A DNA stretch of 64,000 nucleotides, taken from positions 65,047,379-65,111,378 of the forward strand of contig OZ020615.1 of assembly GCA_963971575.1 (NCBI GenBank), read 5' to 3'. Position numbers and translations under genes: made by a program. Of the stretch, positions 49,101-59,204 are shown one piece after another. Position 1 is the first letter of the stretch; every line of letters begins with the position of its first letter. A model generated the notes under the pieces. That model worked only from the letters and a program-made list of their open reading frames with translations. It was not told the origin of the DNA and ran no database searches. Source of the stretch: Liopterus haemorrhoidalis. Taxonomy: Eukaryota > Arthropoda > Insecta > Coleoptera > Dytiscidae.

Positions 49101-52100
49101 CGTAACTTTTCAGGTAAAACCAAAACAGATTTTAACATAAATGTAAATACTTCTGTTTTTTTATCTAAATTTTTTGAAATAACTGTTTTTATTAAATCAA
49201 ATATAACATATTTTAAATAATCAATATCGTTAAAACTGTTTTGATTCCAAAAAGTATTTTGTATTATTTTTGTAAACTTCCAAATTATATTCTGAAGATC
49301 TGAATTATTTTCAGTGAACAAAGATAAGACATCTTGCCAAGCTGTGCTTACTTCGTAAAGTGTATCAGTTGTTATAATATCTTTATCAAAACTATTATTA
49401 CAATTTAACGAAAACAACGCCAACAAAAGTTGATCTCCGTACGTAAGAAGCGTTTTTTCATTATAAACTATAGTGGATAACTGCGCTGCAAAACTAGCAC
49501 ACCTTTCTAAGGTTTCAGGGTATTGAGACGGACTCAAGAGTGCATCGCACAGAATTAACATTATTTTCGAACAACCTTCTTGACTGATTAAAACATCTCC
49601 AGTACCATTTTGTGATAAGGCTTGTTTTAAAAATAGTATTTCATCAGTTGTTATTTTGTTTGTTAGCATTGATGATGTTAAAGACACTAATAAATTGGTT
49701 ACTTTTTCTGTTTCTAACCAGTGTTGTACTGTTTCATCGTTGCAGTAGGGGTGATGTATTACTTTTTTCGCTGTCCAAAACAGACAGTTGTTAACTGTCA
49801 CTTCGCCTAAAGAAGAGAGTAAGAACTCTTTTTCCTTATCGTTTAAATATTTAAACAACATAAATACAACATCGATAATAGGTTCGAGAGACGCATCATC
49901 TTCCACAATCTTTGTTTCGAGTGCTTTATGGTAAAGTTTTAAAAGATTAGTTGAATTATCGCAGTATTTTATATTGAGGTACGAGAACAATTCTTGACTG
50001 TCGAATTCTTGAACTAAGGATAGCAATGATGGTATAACATCATTCATTCGTTCCAAGTTTATCAGTTTCAGGTACATGTAACAAATTTCATAAGTTACTT
50101 TATTAAGATCGTTCATATATAGATTGACATTACTTTCAGTGTTGGTAGTAACAGAACGTTCTTCTTCAGGTTTTGAATCGTTTGCAAACTTAACTTTACA
50201 ATCTTTTTTTTTAAGTATATTTTTTCTTTTTAAACACAACAATAGTTCAGTCTCTTTTTTAATAATTTGTAACAATTCATGTCTATTATTTGTTTCTTTG
50301 TACTCAACTATATATTTATCGAATATTATTTGAATATTATCCCAGAAACATTTTGTGTAAATCGGGTAATTATTTTCTTCCGATTCTATATTTCGGCACC
50401 AGTAATGTAAAAGTGTCGCAACTTCATTATATAAATGTTTAGACATACTATTTTGATTGATTAAAGTCCAATCTATCGGTGGTATGAGGTGCTGTTGAAC
50501 CAAATTTTCACATTCATCGATATTCGATACATTTTGCTTTATTATATAACGGAAACATTCCATGTACGCTGTTATAACAGCGGTGAATTCAGCTCGAGAT
50601 TGGATAACGCTTTGTTTTTTTAAACCCTGTCGCATGGCAGAAAAAAAATTCGAATAAAAATTACTAGAATTAACATCCGTAGGAAATTTTGAAAGTAGCG
50701 GTAATAAATTAGGGTATATAACAGTTGCGTTTCCCTGTCCTCCTTCTCTTAAAACTTGCCACAGTTTCGGAAGGACTAATTTTTCCATGTTAACATACCT
50801 GTACCATTCGTTTATATTCGTTACAATAAGTAAGGCGGCTTCCCACGCAGAAGGTAGTACAGTTGGTTCGCTTTCATTTAGATTCGAAAAAACAGCTCCG
50901 ATAGCACTGGTAGGTTCTTTATCAAGTAAGAACGGAGCGTTTTGACACAGGGCTGTGATGCAACCAAACCAAGCAGCACGTATCATTGGAATTTTAACTT
51001 GTACAAGTTTCCAGAATTTTTTATTTGAAATGATTTTAGCGTTGATTTCTTTAGCATTTTGTAATTGTTCGGGGGATAGTTTATTTAAGTACAAAGTGTA
51101 TCCTTGAAGGCTCGAGATCAGAACTCGTTCATATTTTGCTTCAGCTTCCTCCGCAGTCAATTTCCTAATAAAAAATGTTTTTAAAATATATTCTAACGTA
51201 GTGGCAGATATATATTTACTTGGCTTGTCCTAATGATTCAGCAGACTGATCGCAGATGTTATCACAGATGTATTGAAGGATTTCTTCTTGACAAAATGCA
51301 ATTGCTTCTTGTAGTTTGTTGGGAGGAAATGCGATCTGTAAACAATTTTAAACTCAGCGCGGACATTGAATATGGAGACTTAACAAATGGAGAAAAGATT
51401 GCCTAAGTGATTAATCATAAGTGCAGTAATACTAGCGAAGCAGTAATATACAGTGTATTGGTTCGTAAAAATATAAAAATGTCAATGTTTATAAAGCCTG
51501 TTCAAGCGTTAGAATGCAGTACAGGACAAATGGAGTAGTTCTTTTCCCTACTCTCTAATGGGTTCTCCCAATAATCTATCCTTTCCTTTCTTGGCAACAT
51601 TGCTAGTTATAAAACACTGATTTGTGTCGACGCGGTATTTTATAAATGGTTATTCATTTTTGTTCCGTGTTACCCGATTTTTGTACAGTTGATTTTAGTA
51701 AATCATACGAATATCCGATATTTGTTCCATTTAATTTTAATGAATTAACAGCAAAAGAACATAATATTTTGAAAAAATTTGTAAATATTTCATTTTTGAA
51801 AGACCATATCTCAAAAACTACATGAGATCGGCGTTAGGAATTTTTTTAATACCGAGGTCGTAAAAGGCTTTAGGACATACTATAAAACAACCCCCACAAT
51901 AATTTTTATTAGAGATTTTAATTTTTTTTAATTTTAAAAAATTCTAACTTAAGAACAATAAAATATAGGGACCTGCGGTTTGAATTTTTGAAATCTACGA
52001 ACTATTTCTACTTAGATAAAAAATAGGGCCTTCCATAGTTAACACATTTTTGATCCATGTAGTTTTGAAAATTTGTAAGTGTTTCATTTTTGAAAGACCG

Positions 52101-53176
52101 TATCTCAAAATCTACATGATATAGAGACCTGCGGTTGGAATTTTTGAAATCCTGAGGTCCCAATGGGCCTTAGAACACATTTTTACAAAAATCCAAAAAC
52201 AAAAAAATTTAGAAATTTTTATATTGCCAATTTTTTTTTTTTTTTTGATTTAAAAAATCTATCATAAGTATAATAAAATATAGATTCCCCACCCTAAAAT
52301 TGGTCTATGGAAATTAAAAAAAAAACATGCAGAAGAAATAAAATAAAATTAGTGACTAACCTCGAATGATGCTTGGGCAGCAGTAGCCGCAGGTGGGTAG
52401 GTGTCGTACTGCGATGTGAACCATGGACCAGACAGCTGTTTGAGGTAGGGTGCTAGATTACGCTTGACTTTGGTTACGACAGCATGGTGCGCCTGATGAA
52501 CACCTTCACGTACACGATGCTCAACATCAACCACCAAACAAGTATAGATACGTGGCCAAAATGGTAAGATTGCTTTCACCGCTTCCGGATCAGACGATTT
52601 TACCAATTCCGTGAACTCTTGTAAAGCCTGATTTGTTAAAAAATGTAGTTTAAAATCATGTTTTAGCACAAAACATAAACCAAATAGATGCTAATAAAAT
52701 ATTTTAGGACAATCTGAGTTGTTGGGGACCAACCATATTTTGTATTAATATACCAACTTAACCTTTTTTTTATATGTTATAATATTCATCTACAACCTTA
52801 TGCATTAAAACGAGGATCTTCAACTGCAGTTGAAACAAAAAATGTTGATAAAATCCTAACCTTTAATTTGGTGGTTCCATCTTTTTTATTCATTTTCTTA
52901 AGAACCAATTGAAATTTGACATCTACGTTTGGATCAATGTCTTCGGAAGATGCTGAAGAGAAGTTTAAACTAGAGAGATTTGACATGAAGGTGGTGTCTT
53001 TAACCGTCTGAAATCCAACGAATGGATTGTGGGATGAACCCAGTAATTCTGCACTGCGACCACTGCTCGAAGGCTGCAAATATTCAGTTTATACATCATG
53101 TTATTAAATGTGTGAAATAATTACTTACTCTGGCATTGTTTTTAACTCTCTGTGCCTGTTTGTGTTTGCCCCCCAT
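46110..53176 (-). CDS. Ltn1: Listerin, RING E3 ubiquitin ligase of ribosome-associated quality control
   Basis: Exons in order of translation: 53129-53176, 52861-53073, 52361-52627, 51220-51335, 46778-51164, 46110-46169; 5,091 nt, 1,696 aa (human listerin is 1,766). The start MGGKHKQAQRVKNNAR and the following SSSGRSAELLG are the conserved N-terminus that engages the 60S ribosome and NEMF. A long HEAT-like helical middle follows, then the C-terminal RING: ECYICF, CQTCKKKFHSTCLYKWF and CPICRNLF, with eight metal ligands in C4HC3 order. The RING is split between the last two exons. Listerin ubiquitinates nascent chains on stalled 60S subunits in the cytosol. The 4,387-nt exon is unusually long for this intron-rich neighbourhood. 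An acidic run (EEDSDDDEEDND) lies mid-protein. The gene is divergent from the TMEM60 homologue. Confidence 0.96.
46196..46745. repeat. Degenerate relative of the tRNA-like repeat element in the last listerin intron
   Basis: Ends TCACGGTTTCGTAGGTAT and its partial inverse TTTACCTACGAAACCTTAAAA; a CAGACAGACATATGAC remnant at 46690. It fills most of the 608-bp intron between the last two listerin exons. Confidence 0.55.
51650..52310. repeat. Dispersed AT-rich satellite-related family in listerin intron 4
   Basis: Two diverged internal periods with ACCTGCGGTTTGAATTTTTG and AAAGACCGTATCTCAAAA phrases. The rest of the intron (51336-51650) is unremarkable. Confidence 0.6.
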
Positions 53177-53722
53177 TGTATTTAAAATCTATTTAAAATT
53201 TTAATTACACTATTTATTACATATATCACTATGGTTTAAAAATACTATTATGTCTTATTATTAAATTTTGATGTAGTTGATGCTTAAATACTATTAAATA
53301 TGTTTCAATTTTATTTAATTAATCACAAAATGCACTTTAGCAAAATTATCATTCACAGCCTGTACATGTCACATGTCAGTCATGCCAATTTACGAAATTT
53401 TAACATTATACTCACTGATAAATGATTTATCCCATATTATTAATTAAACATGTTGTATTCTACATTGATTTTTCATATTTTTGTGATGAAGAGTAATTTT
53501 TACACTGAGAATTTTTAGTACTTTTTGTTAAAGCAATTTGACATTCATTTTCATTATGTTGGTGTATCAACATAACCTAAATAAATTTTTGACAGATTAA
53601 AAATGTTCACAAAAATGAAAACAAACGCAAAATATATTAAAAAATAACTGGGTAGGTCATAATTCGGATAACAAATTTGCTGTGTTACTTATTTATTCTT
53701 ATTACAGGGGTTAAATCGAGCC
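53177..53722. promoter_or_regulatory. Bidirectional intergenic promoter region between listerin and TMEM60 homologue
   Basis: Only 546 bp separate the two divergent start codons. The plus-strand gene has a spliced 5' UTR: a good acceptor ends at 53707, 15 nt before its ATG. Its non-coding first exon must therefore lie within this interval or further upstream, inside listerin. No transposon was seen here, unlike most gaps in the window. Shared promoter use is an inference. Confidence 0.5.
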
Positions 53723-54118
53723 ATGGCTGTAATGCACAGGGCTCTAACAACATGGTTTATTCTTCTGGTATTTTTTATATTATTATGCCTGCGACTAGAA
53801 TCCAGGACGCACTGGAATTGGTTCATAATATTCTTGCCAATGTGGGTCTATGATTCCATTATTTTAATTTACGTATTGTTTCATTTAGTGTCGCATTGCA
53901 AGCACGGTGTAGAGCATATTAGAAGCTCGTTACATAGGAACATTGTATATGTGTGCGCTATTATTTTAAAGATGACTGCTCAGATTGTGATTTGTTTGAA
54001 ATTTGAATATCCATCTCTTAATATTTCCATATCGTATATGATGATACCCATCTGGTTGCTGCTCCCAGTACTTATAACGGATGTGTTTTTTACTTTAATA
54101 AAATCTAATAATTATTAA
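53723..54118 (+). CDS. TMEM60 homologue, four-pass membrane protein
   Basis: The single coding exon encodes 131 aa (human TMEM60 is 133 aa). Four hydrophobic helices are visible, at about residues 8-25, 32-55, 73-92 and 104-123. The segment HWNWFIIFLPMWVYDSIIL between helices 1 and 2 is the family's best-conserved block. The protein is probably an endomembrane or plasma-membrane protein; its biochemical role is not established. A splice acceptor (exon from 53708) just before the start shows a spliced 5' UTR. Overlapping AATAAA signals at 54137-54146 fit the 3' end. Confidence 0.88.
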   Translation: MAVMHRALTTWFILLVFFILLCLRLESRTHWNWFIIFLPMWVYDSIILIYVLFHLVSHCKHGVEHIRSSLHRNIVYVCAIILKMTAQIVICLKFEYPSLNISISYMMIPIWLLLPVLITDVFFTLIKSNNY

Positions 54119-54136
54119 TTGTGTATATATATTTTA

Positions 54137-54146
54137 AATAAATAAA
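54137..54146 (+). terminator. Polyadenylation signal of TMEM60 homologue
   Basis: Two overlapping AATAAA hexamers lie 19 nt after the stop codon, the right place for 3' processing of the short transcript. Confidence 0.6.
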
Positions 54147-54169
54147 TTGTACAGTTTTATTTTATGTTT

Positions 54170-54620
54170 TATTTATGTACCCCTACATAAGCACGTACAT
54201 AAAAAACTGCGGTTGAAATTTTTGAAATCCCGAGGTCCTAAAGGGCCTTAGGACTAATTTTGAAGCAATTCCACACAAAAAAAAAATTTGCGAAATTTTT
54301 AATTTTTTTTTTTTTTTTAAGTTTCAAAAAATTCTAACTTAAGAATATTAAAATATAGAGAACTGCGGTTTGAATTTTTGAAATCTTCCTATAATGTTAA
54401 GTCTAATGTTAATCGTAAGGGGTACCCCTTACGATTTTTAAGCAATTTTTTTTTTTCTCTGATTTACTTCAAAATGTGTATACTTATGTATTTTGAGTCC
54501 TAGATCTCAAAAATAATCTCCATTACAAGTTACGGTTTACCGTTTTTGAATAAATTTGAAAAAACGGAGAGTAAATGACAAAATTTCAAAAAATACATGT
54601 GGGAGGGCGCTTTAAATATA
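54170..54620. repeat. Dispersed AT-rich satellite-related family between TMEM60 homologue and ERCC1
   Basis: Phrases AACTGCGGTTTGAATTTTTG and a perfect palindrome CGTAAGGGGTACCCCTTACG at about 54415-54440. It is roughly the inverse of the block at 59205-59460. From 54620 to 54862 no feature was seen apart from the probable ERCC1 promoter. Confidence 0.6.
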
Positions 54621-54862
54621 TTTTAAGCTTAATTTAACCAGTTCACTGTGTGTAATTAACAGCTAAGTACTACTGTCGTCAACCATATTTCCTTCTATCA
54701 CACCGCCGCCACCAGTAATATCACCATAGAATGTCACTTCTTAACAGAAACATAACCTAAATAAACAAATGTCAAGGCAAAACATCGGAAGTACTCTTAA
54801 TTTTAAATAAACCTGTGATTTAAGTTATTATTTAGAATTTTACTACATAATTTTAATATGAA

Positions 54863-55791
54863 ATGGATGATTCATTTGATTGTGTTTTAGCTTCATTAGA
54901 TACAACTCAGATTGTTAAAAACAATTCAGAAGGTATTTAATATATTTGTTTGTAAATAAATGATTCCATTGTTATTTTTTCAGATACAAAAACAAAAACT
55001 GTTGAACCAGAGCAGTCAACTTCTAAAAGTGTTTCAAATATTCATACGCTACTAGTCAGTCCGAAACAGGTAAAACTTGAGTGTAACTTGTTTAAAAGTG
55101 TTTAAATATTAATATTTTCAGAGAGGAAACCCTTTATTGAAAGCCGTATCAAATGTAACTTGGGAATTTGATGATATTATACCGGATTATCAAATGGGAG
55201 CTAAGAGCTGTGCTTTGTTTCTGTCTTTAAAATATCACAACCTCAACCCAGATTACATTCACGAAAGACTTAAGAAGTTAGGGAAGATGTATGAACTACG
55301 AGTGTTGTTAGTTTTGGTAAGAATCGTGTTTGAGTAGAGTTTCGTTAGGTGATTAATTAGTTTTTAGATTGATATTGATGATCCGCATCAACCTTTGAAA
55401 CATTTGGCCCGTATTTGTATTTTGGCTGATTTGACGCTGATGCTAGCTTGGACTTATGATGAAGCCGGTAAAATTATTGAGACCTATAAGATATATGAAA
55501 ATAAACCGCCAGATCTGATCAAGGAACGGAGTGAAGAATACCCATATTTAAAAGTAATATTGTTTGTTTAATGTTATTTCTGCAGTACTAATATTATTTT
55601 TCTAGATGGTTCAAGCACTTACCTCTATCAAACCTATAAATAAAACCGATGCCATGACTCTGATATCCAAGTTTGGTACGTTGAAGAATATTATTGAGGC
55701 CACCGAACAGCAATTAGCCCAGTGCGCTGGTTTCGGACAAAGGAAAGCTAAGAAATTATACAATACTTTACACGAAAATTTTTGTAGATAA
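54863..55791 (+). CDS. Ercc1: ERCC1, DNA-repair endonuclease partner of XPF
   Basis: Exons 54863-54932, 54984-55069, 55122-55316, 55368-55553 and 55606-55791 encode 240 aa. The first 52 residues are variable. The central nuclease-like domain spans about residues 54-165, starting [21 protein letters not shown] and including [25 protein letters not shown] residues that in ERCC1 form the XPA- and DNA-binding groove. A C-terminal tandem helix-hairpin-helix domain covers about 180-240 ([28 protein letters not shown]) and mediates dimerisation with XPF. ERCC1 is catalytically inactive; with XPF it makes the 5' incision in nucleotide excision repair and acts in crosslink repair. The protein is shorter than human ERCC1 (297 aa), mainly at the N-terminus, as in other insects. 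ATTAAA at 55799-55804 is a likely poly(A) signal. It converges on the Cys-loop gene, with 390 bp between the stop codons. Confidence 0.95.
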
Positions 55792-55798
55792 TTGTTTT

Positions 55799-55804
55799 TA
55801 TTAA
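55799..55804 (+). terminator. Polyadenylation signal of ERCC1
   Basis: ATTAAA eight nucleotides after the ERCC1 stop codon. Confidence 0.5.
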
Positions 55805-55854
55805 AGATTTTTACATTTTTACGTATTTTTTTATTTTTAACTTATAATCCATGT

Positions 55855-56135
55855 AAGCAACCGAGTCACGTCAACAAAATCTTGACGTGTATTGGTTGGT
55901 ATCATAGAGAGGCAAGATTCTCCACATACAAATAAATTCACGTCATTAAAATTTAGACGTGAATCGGTTGGTGCTTTTGACATCCACTAAATGTGACGTG
56001 ATGTAACGTCGTTAAAATTTGGACGTGTATCTGTTGGCATAATGGACAGACAAAATATTCCGCCGATTGACGTAATTTAAAATTTTACTTGTATCGGTTG
56101 GTAGTATGGATAGACTTTTTAAAGCAACCAATACA
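55855..56135. repeat. Diverged short tandem repeat with CACGTC cores between ERCC1 and the Cys-loop gene
   Basis: Four diverged units, each about 60-80 bp, share the pattern ACGTC-(TTAAAATTT)-GACGTGTATCGGTTGGT. The first and last parts (AGCAACCGAGTCACGTCA, AAGCAACCAATACACGTCA) are partial direct and inverted copies. No gene was seen. The short distance between convergent stops means it may lie in the 3' UTR of one or both genes. Confidence 0.5.
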
Positions 56136-56181
56136 CGTCATGTGAGAAATTACGTATGTATTATATCGGACAGAGTTGTTT

Positions 56182-58821
56182 TTAATACATTTGTCTGTTG
56201 GGTGATGGCATAAAAGCGACAAAGAAATAAACGTAAAGTAAGAGTAAAATTATGAAAAATAGTTTGTCTATTAGATATGTCAATATGAAAACGATTTCCT
56301 TTTTATCACTTTCTCCTGTTTCTTGCGTCTCCTGTGAAAGATTTATGTAAATAATAAATTATTGACAGTAAATAATAAACAACTTACTTCTTTGACGGGA
56401 AAAAAACGACTCATTATATTTTTATTTTGCATATAATTTGTTATTGTTAACAGAAAAGCATTTGACTCCTTTCCATTTGCGTTTCTTAACAGCATCGTTT
56501 CTACTATTATTAGCAGAGATACTAGCATTGAATTACGCAAAAATATCACTGAAAATTTAATTTTAATGTCAGTAAATACTTAAAAATCATGGTCACATTT
56601 CTTAATTGTACCCTATTCAGCTAATATTTACTTTATTACAATATCAGCAAACAATTTCTAAATTTGTTGGAGCAAAGTATTTTTTCATGGTCAAAAATTT
56701 GAATATTTGCTTTTTAAAAATATATAGGTACTTTAAATAGTTTTGATGAAGTCTATAGATATATAAGAATTCTAAGATTTGCTATAAAAGTAAAAGGTAA
56801 CATTTATTGAGTTTTGAAAATACTTACGTATATATGGAATTAGTTGTACTTTCTGTTGCACCACGTATAGTAATTGTAATTGAAAAAATAAATGATTCAG
56901 TAAGTTCAGAGAAGTTAAAAGTAATCTTTCGAAACTGTCTATTTTGAAAAAAGTTATCACCAGTGCTGTTAACATAAAAACTAAAACAATGGTACTTTAA
57001 AATCACAATTTACAATTTAAAACAAAGCCGTGCCGAGGGAGTGGATTAATCTCGTCTTAAGGGCAGGAAAATACTACAGTTTACAAATTTCTCATATAAG
57101 ACTAACAATCTGACGTCCATAATTCTATTTTTAGAATACATACATATCCATATCAATTTTTTTACATTTAAAAATATTCTATTAGATAAAAATTTAGTTT
57201 AATTTCAGATTGATAGTTTCGTATAAGAAACTTGTGAGCGCTGTGGTGCTTACCTTGCTCTTAAATTAATAGTTAGTAGCTAAAAAGGGCGTTAAAGGTA
57301 ACATTTAATGGTGGAGTTTTTGAAAAAGGGAACTATGTCGCCATCTTGCATTTATGGACACAGTTACGAAATACGTCTTTCTATCACATCCATACGTTTA
57401 CAAAATTTGTTTAATTTTTAATTGTTTTCGTAATTTTGTGGGTGTTATATGTTAAATTAGGCCAGGTACCTTGCCCCAGGTACTACAATGTGTCGGCACG
57501 GCCTTGTTTTTGATATTTGTCATACCTATAACTCTTATAACTATCATGGAGACGTAGCTCTTAGCATGTCTTTCCAGAAGGAAACTATATGTCACAGTTG
57601 GAAAACCATATCCTTCCAAACCTGGATATGATTTGGAGACATATTTTTTGACTTTATAATTCAATACCTTCCATTCTGAATTATTTTTGTATCCTTGAAA
57701 TCTGCAAACAAGAGAAGTTAATACAGTGTAGGCGGTGAATGATTATTTTTACCTGACTGCTGGATATGGTAGCCTTATGAATACTTTTCCCTTTGGCTTA
57801 GCCCAGGCCACGAAAGATAAAGTGCAGTTTTGTACATCGTAAGGCCAATTACGCACATCCATATTACAGCGAGCTGTGTGCTTTGAAGGAAATAAGCAAA
57901 CGACTCTTCCGCGGGCAAAAATAGCACAGTTTGTTGGACTTAGGCTTCTACTAGAGTCTCCAATCCTGAAAATGATTTAGTTAGAAAGTGTCTCTAGTTT
58001 ATTATATCGACGTACCTGTCGTAAAACTGAAGATCCAGACTCCAGATTTCAGAGCTCTCAACATAAAACCATTTTATACCATTACCTGTAGTTCTGTTGA
58101 ATTTTAATTTTCTATCCCACCAATCCTAAAATAAGTTTTCTTAGTCTTGTTTCTTAAAATTAATATCATTCTTACCATCAGGATCCAACTTGATATTGAA
58201 ATTTTTTTCGAAAAATCGTCCTAAAACAAAAAGTAAAACTGATTTAATTTCAACTTAGAGAGACTAAATCAGAAACTAAAGGAAAAACATGCAACTTTAT
58301 TTAACCTAAAAGGAATAATTTATCATCATGACTATGAAAGTCTTTACTCAGTAATAATCTTGGTTTAGAAGATACCTGGACACACTTTACAAAAGATGAA
58401 GGTGTGTTAATTAGGTCAAAAGTTGTGACAGTCATTGCCTAAAAATAGAGTTTTGAACACTTGAAATTATATAGAAATTTTTCTAATGTTCATCTCATAA
58501 TATAGAAATTTTTTTAATGTTCCCATAGACTTTTATGGCAATGACAAATTAGACACTTATAACATCTTTGTACAAATGGAAAGTGAATATTGTCGTACGT
58601 TATTTACAGGTGTGGCATTTATTACTTACAAATTCTAAATATTTCATTAGCATCTGCATTCGTATAATCACGTTTCCTTTCCTCGGCAGTTCATCCTTGT
58701 TGTATTTGCATAACACCCGCTCTTTCAGTATTTTTATCGGATTTACGCTTTTACATTCTTCTTCCTCACATTTTACCAAAACGAACAGGAGAATTAAACA
58801 TGTTATAATTCTTGACAACAT
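56182..58821 (-). pseudogene. Cys-loop (nicotinic acetylcholine receptor-like) subunit, nine exons, with a one-base frameshift in exon 6
   Basis: Exons in order of translation: 58630-58821, 58376-58438, 58176-58220, 58016-58125, 57753-57965, 57526-57702, 56828-56980, 56388-56548, 56182-56331. A signal peptide (MLSRIITCLILLFVLVKC) leads a ligand-binding domain with the diagnostic Cys-loop: Cys, 13 residues (NMDVRNWPYDVQN), Cys. Four membrane segments follow: TM1 and TM2 across exons 6-7, TM3 in exon 8, TM4 in the last exon. The TM3-TM4 loop is short. There is no vicinal Cys pair, so it is not an alpha-type subunit. Exon 6 is one base too long: around 57658-57664 an extra base puts TGA in frame. 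Removing one base would restore a frame of about 420 aa, and all splice sites are intact. It is either a recent pseudogene or a sequence error in a working divergent subunit. Confidence 0.8.
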
Positions 58822-59204
58822 TTTGTAAACTAGAGAGATCGAGGCAATTTTTTTTGATAACAATGTTTCCGCCTCCAATTGTTATCATATTGAATTTCTT
58901 TGTTGGGATTTGAAAATATTTCGTAATAAACAAAAATCATCAGTACTGTTGTCGTAAAGTCAGTAGCGGGTGTACTGTACATATATTAGGCGGGCACAGA
59001 ATTTTTATTGGAGGGATTCGCAACTAAAATTTGTTCATAGGGGGCTCAGAAGCCATTTTTCAGTAGATATACACCTAAAGACCTTAAAAAAAAACACACA
59101 CACACACACATACATACAGGTACACACAAGTTTATATTTATTATTAATAATTATTTTACCATTTTTTTAAATTTCTGTATAGACCAATTTAGGGTGGGGA
59201 GACT

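Noticed and set aside
57658..57664. Programmed ribosomal frameshifting to explain the Cys-loop gene lesion
   Set aside because: No slippery heptamer or downstream structure was apparent, and this gene family is not known to use frameshifting. An indel or base-call error is simpler.
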